In this document: positions 29,855 through 35,651 of the stretch, piece after piece
Layout: each line of letters opens with the position of its first letter
Numbering within the stretch: position 1 is the first letter of the stretch
Source: Candidatus Hydrogenedentota bacterium
GTDB lineage: Bacteria > Hydrogenedentota > Hydrogenedentia > Hydrogenedentales > SLHB01
DNA length: 35,651 bases
Reading direction: 5' to 3'
Assembly: GCA_003557825.1 (NCBI GenBank)
Contig: PWNM01000038.1
Location: 1-35,651, forward strand
Made by a program: the position numbers and the translations under genes
The notes under the pieces: generated by a model
Told to the model about the DNA's origin: nothing
Database searches by the model: none
Seen by the model: the letters and a program-made list of their open reading frames with translations, nothing else

Positions 29855-30889
29855 TCAGGCCATCACGGCCCAGTCCGCGGTAGATTCGGTAACGGTTGGA
29901 TAACCATCGCGTTCATAGCGCCCGGCGGCATCGATAAGCGGCTCCGCCAGTTTTTCGAGGTCCCTTCCCACGCAACCCGCGATGTGAGGGACGAGGATGA
30001 CATTAGGCAGATCTCGGAGCGGGTGATCCATGGGGATGGAAATGGGCGTGGTCACGTCGAGAATTGCCGTGAGGTCGGGTCGGCCGGAGAAGATTTCAAA
30101 TAGGACATCATGATCCACCTGCCTCCCGCGCCCGGTGTTGATGAAGGTGGCATTGGGGGGCATCGCTTTGAACTGCTTGGCGCCGAAATATCCGTCCAGA
30201 TCGTCAAGGTCGGGCAGGTGGTTGGAGACCACGCGGGCTTCGCCCATCGCCGTGGCGAGGTCCACCGCGGAAACCCGGCATGCACGCAATTGCCGGGGTT
30301 CCGCGTAAGGATCCACAACCATTACTTCGATTCCGCGGTCGACAAGACGCCTGGCCAGGAGAGTGCCAATCGCACCAAATCCTATAAGGGCAACGGGCCC
30401 GTGGTCCACACCGCTGAAATTCTTATCGGTGAGGAGATGCTTCTTGGCGAACCTATCTTCGGCGTAAGCGCGCAGGGCCTGAAAATGCCCCTTGAGGGCA
30501 AGGTAGATCAAAGCATCGCAGTAGTCGGCCACCAGCCTGGAGTTGATGTCTTTGGCCGACGTCACCCCGATTCCGGCTTCGAGGAGGCGGGGAGCGAATG
30601 CCTTCACCGAACCTCCGGCATAGAACACATGGCGCAAACCGCAAAAGTGGCCCAGCTCTTCGCCCGACAACGGGGGAAATCCCCAGTTGCCGAAAACCAC
30701 CTCCCATTCGGCGACTCTTCCAGCGTGCCGTCGCAGCTCGTCAATGCAGACAGGCTCCGCGTCCAGTTCGTAAAGCGCTCCGATACGCGCGATTACCTCC
30801 GGCGTGTAAATCGCGCGGAAACTATCCCGATACATATCCGCTCCCGAGCCGATAAGGAAACCGGCTTTCCGTTTGCTCACCCTATCCAC
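29855..30889 (-). CDS. D-2-hydroxyacid dehydrogenase family protein
   Basis: A 344-aa NAD-dependent D-isomer 2-hydroxyacid dehydrogenase. It has the Rossmann motif 'VALIGFGAIGTLLARRL', 'FINTGRGRQVDHDVLFEIFS' (catalytic Arg) and 'NVILVPHIAGCVG' (catalytic His). The segment that normally carries the catalytic Glu (DVxxPEP) reads 'LDVTTPISIPMDHPL', so that Glu is apparently Ile; activity may be altered. Relatives reduce pyruvate, glyoxylate or hydroxypyruvate, or act on sugar derivatives. It starts 27 bases after the secreted protein gene and is followed by PEP-CTERM gene B. Its last 20 codons recur as decayed copies before two other genes in this window. Confidence 0.82.
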   Translation of the reverse strand: MDRVSKRKAGFLIGSGADMYRDSFRAIYTPEVIARIGALYELDAEPVCIDELRRHAGRVAEWEVVFGNWGFPPLSGEELGHFCGLRHVFYAGGSVKAFAPRLLEAGIGVTSAKDINSRLVADYCDALIYLALKGHFQALRAYAEDRFAKKHLLTDKNFSGVDHGPVALIGFGAIGTLLARRLVDRGIEVMVVDPYAEPRQLRACRVSAVDLATAMGEARVVSNHLPDLDDLDGYFGAKQFKAMPPNATFINTGRGRQVDHDVLFEIFSGRPDLTAILDVTTPISIPMDHPLRDLPNVILVPHIAGCVGRDLEKLAEPLIDAAGRYERDGYPTVTESTADWAVMA

Positions 30890-30916
30890 GCTTCTCCTTG
30901 GTCAGAGGGTCGGTGA

Positions 30917-32050
30917 TCACCGGAAAACATAAGACCAGGATCCGGTTTCGGTGACAGACTCCTGCGGCAAATGCATCCACTTGTTCAGCGTGTAACTGTA
31001 TACATCGGGCGCATGGCCGACATACAGCCAGCCGAGTGGGATTCCTGTGTCGAGAAACTCCGCACCGTTCGTTGCCGGATATCCCTCCAGTTCTCCGGCC
31101 AGGAAGATCCATGCCCCCGCCTCACCGACATGATCTGCCGGAAGATGCAGCCAGCTTTCCAAATCGTAACTATAGACCCAAGGGGTGTTGCCGACGTGAA
31201 GCACGCCGAGGAAGTCTCCCGTGTCAACAGTCACTCCGTCGCTTTCGAGCGGAAAGCCGGCCCACGTCTGCGGAATCACCATCCCCTCGGTTGGATCGGA
31301 GAGATTCATACCCGTATAGTCGATGAATATGTTGTCAAAATAGATCGGCTCCGCGGAATTGAGCGCGTCGAGGCCGCCGGGATGGATGATGAGCATGAAG
31401 GTCAGGAGGTCATCGAACTCCTGCACCCGGTAGATGTAGTCCTGGAAGGCCAAGGTCTGCTCCTCGAACTCGCCCCCCTTCACGTAAAGGCTGTAGCTGA
31501 GGTTGAAATGATCGATGACCCACCAATACTGGTACCAAGTGCGGATAAGGCTTTCACCAAAGGCGGGGGCATAACCGTTGGTGTCGTAGGCATCCTGTCC
31601 GTGGCGACCCATGCGCGAGAGAGCGGCGAAGTTCGCCCATTGCGAGACCACGGTGGTATCCCCCTCCTGCCTGACAATCTGATCGGGCGCGACGCGCTTC
31701 ACGCCGAAAGCGTAATCGCCCATCACATCCTCGATGGCGACTTCCATATAGAGGGTTGTGAGGTCGGTGACGGGGGCCGGCAGAGGACGCCAGATATTTG
31801 TGTGGCTGTAGGGCACGTTCCCGGACGATGCCGCCAAGACGCCGCCTCCCCTCGAGTCGTACGGGCGGTCGACGATTTGGATGAAGCCGTTGCCCTCGGG
31901 AAGGATGTTGTGAATTTGCCAATCTTCGATTTCAGCCGGATCATTGAAGGTGTTGATCACTTCCCATGCCGAGAACAAGGGGGCCGCCGCAACCAGTGAA
32001 GCGGCAACTGTGAGCGGGATAATGAGTTTGGGTATATTTTGTGTTATCAT
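30917..32050 (-). CDS. Secreted protein with jelly-roll-like domain and two C-terminal aromatic repeats
   Basis: A 377-aa exported protein of unknown family. The ATG at 32050 starts a signal peptide (MITQNIPKLIIPLTVAASLV); an earlier ATG would overlap the receptor gene. Residues about 28-245 look like an all-beta carbohydrate-binding or concanavalin-like domain ('LYMEVAIEDVMGDYAFGVKR', 'PIYFDNIFIDYTG'). Two repeats of about 45 residues follow: 'LGVLHVGNTPWVYSYDLESW' and 'LGWLYVGHAPDVYSYTLNKW', each ending in a G(A/S)W motif. Such repeats close many verrucomicrobial secreted proteins. Being next to the TonB receptor, it may play the glycan-capturing part that SusD plays in Bacteroidetes, but it has no SusD motifs. 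Confidence 0.65.
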   Translation of the reverse strand: MITQNIPKLIIPLTVAASLVAAAPLFSAWEVINTFNDPAEIEDWQIHNILPEGNGFIQIVDRPYDSRGGGVLAASSGNVPYSHTNIWRPLPAPVTDLTTLYMEVAIEDVMGDYAFGVKRVAPDQIVRQEGDTTVVSQWANFAALSRMGRHGQDAYDTNGYAPAFGESLIRTWYQYWWVIDHFNLSYSLYVKGGEFEEQTLAFQDYIYRVQEFDDLLTFMLIIHPGGLDALNSAEPIYFDNIFIDYTGMNLSDPTEGMVIPQTWAGFPLESDGVTVDTGDFLGVLHVGNTPWVYSYDLESWLHLPADHVGEAGAWIFLAGELEGYPATNGAEFLDTGIPLGWLYVGHAPDVYSYTLNKWMHLPQESVTETGSWSYVFR

Positions 32051-32096
32051 TGCTATAGTACGGGTGGTTGTTGTATGACCGGATAACTCCGGGAAA

Positions 32097-35000
32097 TCAG
32101 AAAGAGAGGCCGACACTGAAACGGATATTGAGGGGCGAGTAGCTCACCTGGGACCGCCGCTTGATCTCCTCGCCGTTCGCACCGGTGTAGGTCACGACGC
32201 GCTCGGCATGGCGTTGATCGGTGAGGTTGTTGATGTTGAGACGGAAGTCCCAGCGAAAGCGGTCGGTATCAAGGCGGTACATGAAAGCAAGGTCCGTGCG
32301 GAGCCGGTCAGGCGTGCGCGGCGTCGGGTATGGATTGATCTCGAGCGAACGCCCGCCGAGGGGGACCGAAGTCTGCGCGGATCCGGTGTAGATGAAGCCG
32401 AGTGCCACCCCGAGATTCTCGAGGGGGCCTTCACGGAAGGTGTACCTGCTCCAGAAAGACGCGTTGTGCTGGGGCGCGAAGTAGAGACTGACACCGGTGA
32501 GACCACTGTTCAGGGTCGTTGGATCCGTCGGATCGTCAAAGTTTTCGCGGCCGAGAAAATACACCCAAATATCGTATTCGGTGCCGAGATTCTCACCGGT
32601 CGTCGGGTGCAGAACCGGGACGAAGCGGAAGGGTGAGGTGGTCTTTCGCTCCACATACGAGTAGTTGACGATAAGCTGGAGACTTTGTCTTGGCGTGAGA
32701 ACGACATTGAAGTCCACCCCCTTCGATTCATCGGCAAAGGTGACAAAGTTTCCGGAGTGGATGGTGTTCCCCGCGTTATTCGCACCGTCAAAATCGGTCC
32801 GGTTCCAATTGATCGGTTTATCGGGGATCTGCCCGACGTTAAAGTTTTCGGGCCACGGGAACGGATCGTTGAATGCTTCTTCCATCACGGAGCGCAGGCC
32901 GGTACTGTCCAGGAGTTCGTAATTCACGAGAACATAAGTCTCACCGGTCGAGGCATTCCTTTCATAGTCGAGTATCCCGGGGTGCGTCTCGACCGTTATG
33001 GGGAGGTTGTCCGGACCACGTATAATCCGGCCATCTTCATCCCGCAGAAAGCCGGACTCCAGGACAATCGCATTGCCGAAGTCGTCTGCTCTTGCATTGC
33101 CCGCGTCATCGAGGAAATAGCGTTCGTGTACCCAGTAGGCGCGCCGATGGTCGGGATCGAAAGCCCGCTCCGGGCGGTTGCGCATGGTTGGTTCAATGAG
33201 AAACTCCGGCCCGTTGAGCCAAGCCCGCGGGGCAGGTGCATAGAGATAATCCCATGTTACGTTATCCCGCTCGATTTTCCAGAGGGCGATGGAGCCGGAG
33301 ATCATCCGCTCCATCAACTCGAACTTCAGACCCACTTCCTGGCTCCGCGTGCTCTCCGCCGGGATGGGGTTGTACAGACCATCCCGCTGGCCCGTATTCG
33401 GAGACACCCCTTCGCCCCGCTGGTAGTAGGCCGAAAGAAATTCGTTGAGGCGGTAATTAACACCGAAGGAGAAACTCGTCTCCTTCTCGGGAGGATCGAA
33501 TTGGTGAAACTGCGACCGCATCTCATCAAAGCCGAGGAGCTGGTTGGGGTTGCCAAAAGCATCAAAGGCCGGGTTGCGCAGGTCTACGCCGATTCCGAAG
33601 TCCTCCGCCGGAATGGCCCAGGACACGCGACGGTAGACCGCCGAAGAGACGTTGTAGCGGTCGTGCCGAGCCCCCGCGATGAGGTTCAGCCGGTCGCGGA
33701 AAAAGCTTCCGAAGTAATTCAGGTAATGACCGGTATACCACACTTTGATGCGGTTGAAATCCATCCCCGGTTCCGGGTAGGGTTCACCCCCGTAACGGAA
33801 GGGCGTCATGTCCGTGACCGCCCGGAACTGCAGGGGCTGCTCGCTCAAATCGGGTCGCCTCCAGTCAATCCGCGCGAAGCTCGGCGTGCCGCTCGCGTAG
33901 TCGACGGTGTCCTGGATGTCGTTGCGGCCCAGAAGGAAGGAGTGGCGTGCCTCGCTGTTGAAGAAAAAGGGTGTTTCCACGACATAGGAAAGCTCGGTCC
34001 GGACCTGGAGGTTTTTTCCCGTGGTCGGCCGTTTTTCCCAGAAGTAGTAGAGTAGCCGGAGATCATCGGCGGGGTCGAACTGCGTGTCGGCGTCCGCCCG
34101 GAAATTGGCGATCGGATACGGGGGCTCGCCCGGTTCCGGTTGCGGAAAGACATCCACCAGGGTCGGATCAATTCTCCCGTCGCGCACGCCTTCGCGGATC
34201 AAAATGGCCGCGTTGCGGTTAGTCACGGTGCCTCCCCGCAATATGCGTTCTTCAATGTTCTGTTTGCCGAAAAGAACGCCCGTTTTCAGAATCAGGTTGT
34301 GGTCGCTGAAGGGTTTGAGTTCGGAGTCGATGAGCTGGCTCCACTCGTCCTTGTGATAATACGTGTCGGGCCCCGTAAGGCGGAAGGAGCGAGGCAGGTT
34401 GCCGTAGTGGGGATCCCTGACCCAATCCACGTATTCACCGAAGTCGTTGCGGAATGCCGTGTTTGTCGTGTCCGCCTCGTTGAAGGAGTCGCGAAAACCG
34501 TAGGAGCCGGTGCCGTGATTGCGTTCCCACGCCGCCTGGGTCTCCGTGAATATCCTCAACATCCGCCCAAACTGCTTCTCAAACTGCAGGCCCACATACT
34601 GGCGTTCCGAACTCTGGAAATCCATCCAACTGTCCGAACTCTGCGCCGAGGCAAAAACCCGGTAGTTCAGACCCGGTGCCATCGTCGGGCCCGTCACATC
34701 CAACTCGCCGCGGACAAAATTCCGCGAACCCGCCATGACCCGCATATTGGCCCGGAACTCATCCAGCGGGCGTTTCGGGATGATGTTCGCAATGCCGGAC
34801 AAGACGCTCAGACCATACAGGAGCGACTGCGGCCCGCGCACGACTTCGATTCGCTGTGTGTTCACCGTGTCCGTGATGCCGCCGAGGTTTACGCCGGCAC
34901 TCGGGATGAACCCACCGATGCGGAAACCATCCCGTAACTGGAAGGGCGTGTTGAAGCCGCGGATTACAATCGCATTGTTGTTGCCGCCCACACCGGCCTG

Positions 35001-35423
35001 GGCGGAAGGCGAGCGATCACGCGAACCCACCGTGTTCACCCCAAGTGCCGTGCTCACCTCGGACTGCGTCGTGAAGACGCCCGCGACGTAGTCAAGCGCC
35101 CCCTTGAAATCCAGCGCCCCCGTGTCTTCGAGAAACTCCGCCGTGAGCACGTCCACCGTCATCGGAACGTCTCGGATCGCGACCGACAAGCGCGTGCCCG
35201 AGACCGAATTCGCTGCGAGGTAACCCATGTCGCCTTCAACGGAGACGATAAACGGCGACAATTCATAAAAATCAATGTCCTCCTGCCCGACCGCCGGAAC
35301 GAACGCCAACACCAAACCAAGCATCGCCGGAGCGCACATACGGCCGCTCACTGGAAGCGCCGGAGCATCGCCCCCCGCCCGCTGCGGCAGACGCTTTAAA
35401 GAAATAGATTTCAAGAGAGTCAT
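32097..35423 (-). CDS. TonB-dependent outer-membrane receptor
   Basis: A receptor of about 1,108 aa. After a long signal region, the mature start 'DFYELSPFIVSVEGDMGYLA' and 'SVSGTRLSVAIRDVPMTVDV' is typical of Opitutae receptors. A plug domain follows ('NNNAIVIRGFNTPFQLRDGF', 'TQRIEVVRGPQSLLYGLSVL'), then a beta-barrel ending 'YSPLNIRFSVGLSF' with the usual terminal Phe. It should import glycan fragments using TonB energy; the cargo cannot be read from the sequence. Of three in-frame ATGs (35465, 35432, 35423) I prefer 35423, because the TTGACT...AATTTTTCGCA leader shared with 28799-28824 covers the first and has the same spacing to an ATGAC at 35423. It is the first gene of a four-gene operon ending at 29102. 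Confidence 0.9.
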   Translation of the reverse strand: MTLLKSISLKRLPQRAGGDAPALPVSGRMCAPAMLGLVLAFVPAVGQEDIDFYELSPFIVSVEGDMGYLAANSVSGTRLSVAIRDVPMTVDVLTAEFLEDTGALDFKGALDYVAGVFTTQSEVSTALGVNTVGSRDRSPSAQAGVGGNNNAIVIRGFNTPFQLRDGFRIGGFIPSAGVNLGGITDTVNTQRIEVVRGPQSLLYGLSVLSGIANIIPKRPLDEFRANMRVMAGSRNFVRGELDVTGPTMAPGLNYRVFASAQSSDSWMDFQSSERQYVGLQFEKQFGRMLRIFTETQAAWERNHGTGSYGFRDSFNEADTTNTAFRNDFGEYVDWVRDPHYGNLPRSFRLTGPDTYYHKDEWSQLIDSELKPFSDHNLILKTGVLFGKQNIEERILRGGTVTNRNAAILIREGVRDGRIDPTLVDVFPQPEPGEPPYPIANFRADADTQFDPADDLRLLYYFWEKRPTTGKNLQVRTELSYVVETPFFFNSEARHSFLLGRNDIQDTVDYASGTPSFARIDWRRPDLSEQPLQFRAVTDMTPFRYGGEPYPEPGMDFNRIKVWYTGHYLNYFGSFFRDRLNLIAGARHDRYNVSSAVYRRVSWAIPAEDFGIGVDLRNPAFDAFGNPNQLLGFDEMRSQFHQFDPPEKETSFSFGVNYRLNEFLSAYYQRGEGVSPNTGQRDGLYNPIPAESTRSQEVGLKFELMERMISGSIALWKIERDNVTWDYLYAPAPRAWLNGPEFLIEPTMRNRPERAFDPDHRRAYWVHERYFLDDAGNARADDFGNAIVLESGFLRDEDGRIIRGPDNLPITVETHPGILDYERNASTGETYVLVNYELLDSTGLRSVMEEAFNDPFPWPENFNVGQIPDKPINWNRTDFDGANNAGNTIHSGNFVTFADESKGVDFNVVLTPRQSLQLIVNYSYVERKTTSPFRFVPVLHPTTGENLGTEYDIWVYFLGRENFDDPTDPTTLNSGLTGVSLYFAPQHNASFWSRYTFREGPLENLGVALGFIYTGSAQTSVPLGGRSLEINPYPTPRTPDRLRTDLAFMYRLDTDRFRWDFRLNINNLTDQRHAERVVTYTGANGEEIKRRSQVSYSPLNIRFSVGLSF

Positions 35424-35449
35424 GGGGCTCATCAGTTCAACGTTGACGT

Positions 35450-35475
35450 TGCGAAAAATTACCATGCTCAGTCAA
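35450..35475 (-). promoter_or_regulatory. Leader motif of the TonB receptor gene
   Basis: On the minus strand TTGACT, nine bases, AATTTTTCGCA; the same arrangement is found on the plus strand at 28799-28824. TTGACT could be a -35 element, but no good -10 follows at 17 bases, so it may instead be an operator or leader segment. Confidence 0.4.
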
Positions 35476-35605
35476 GAAAAAACGTCGCCCTCCGAAAAAA
35501 AATCGCGGGGGCTTCCTGCGGGCTCCCGCGCGCCCCGCCCGGACACACGGAGTCCCTCCCCGAAATCCGCTTATACACATTGCCCGTTCGAAAACGAGAA
35601 AGACT

Positions 35606-35625
35606 CGCAACGGATTGGTGTTGCG
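35606..35625. promoter_or_regulatory. Inverted repeat upstream of the TonB receptor
   Basis: CGCAAC, eight bases, GTTGCG lies in the 185-base region before the receptor gene. It could be a regulator site, for example for the LacI-type protein whose gene start adjoins the same 19-base end repeat. No direct evidence. Confidence 0.25.
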
Positions 35626-35632
35626 TCTCCTG

Positions 35633-35651
35633 GGAAGAGCCGATTTTAGAA
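35633..35651. repeat. Terminal direct repeat, right copy
   Basis: Identical to bases 1-19. If the window is a closed circle, the TonB receptor and the LacI remnant would be divergent neighbours sharing one control region. Confidence 0.85.

Noticed and set aside
30917-32050. SusD-like lipoprotein
   Set aside because: No lipobox, no TPR-like helical pattern and an all-beta composition; only its position next to a TonB receptor resembles SusD.
32685-34055. 456-codon open frame on the plus strand
   Set aside because: It is antisense to the TonB receptor barrel region and has no ribosome site or family features.
1-35651. The window as a transposon flanked by 19-bp direct repeats
   Set aside because: No intact transposase or integrase and no terminal inverted repeats next to the ends; assembly overlap is simpler.

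Overview
The window looks like a polysaccharide-utilisation region from a Verrucomicrobiota bacterium, most likely class Opitutae (Opitutia). The evidence is a TonB receptor whose mature N-terminus carries the opitutal 'ELSPFIVS...GTRL' signature, secreted proteins ending in PEP-CTERM signals of the form VIPEPSAYA...RRR, an autotransporter-associated (PATR) repeat region, and many secreted proteins ending in 'DPDGDGFPNLFEF'-type C-terminal regions. Base composition is mosaic: an AT-rich GH29 gene, moderately AT-rich lyase genes, and a GC-rich catabolic operon. No rRNA, tRNA, CRISPR array, replication gene or intact transposase was recognised.

Layout. Positions 1-2004 hold a deleted LacI regulator, an AT-rich GH29 alpha-L-fucosidase and a decayed ABC permease. 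Positions 2007-12139 (minus strand) form one block: GH94 phosphorylase, heparinase II/III-like lyase 2, GH105 unsaturated uronyl hydrolase, a truncated 60-aa secreted ORF, then heparinase-like lyase 1. Positions 12229-17171 (minus) hold a PEP-CTERM protein and a large multidomain GH10 xylanase that contains two copies of the PEP-CTERM protein's ectodomain. Next come a promoter/terminator unit without a clear ORF, a URO-D-fold protein (17753-19003) and a group II intron maturase remnant.

Positions 19544-25817 are the metabolic core. A divergent IclR regulator faces a tightly packed operon: RraA-like protein, UxaA-family dehydratase small and large subunits, SDR dehydrogenase, amidohydrolase-type lactonase, DapA-family aldolase and a bacterial microcompartment (BMC) shell protein. 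The enzyme set matches the non-phosphorylating L-fucose pathway (dehydrogenase, lactonase, dehydratase, aldolase) known from Campylobacter jejuni, whose expected end products are pyruvate and L-lactaldehyde. The aldolase ends in an amphipathic helix that looks like a BMC encapsulation peptide, and the next gene, 3 bases on, encodes two BMC domains. Together these suggest that lactaldehyde is made inside a protein shell by an oxidative route, whereas the known planctomycete/verrucomicrobial BMCs use the phosphorylated route. A GH95 alpha-L-fucosidase follows at 26318-28672.

Positions 29022-35423 (minus) form an uptake operon: TonB receptor, secreted carbohydrate-binding-like protein, D-2-hydroxyacid dehydrogenase and a second PEP-CTERM protein closed by a strong terminator. 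The working model is that the TonB receptor and secreted GH10, lyase and GH105 enzymes handle a fucosylated, uronate-containing glycan. GH29, GH95 and GH94, which lack visible signal peptides, would finish fragments in the cell, and the fucose operon would oxidise the released L-fucose. The substrate is inferred. The first and last 19 bases of the window are identical, which suggests a circular contig or a contig broken at a repeat.
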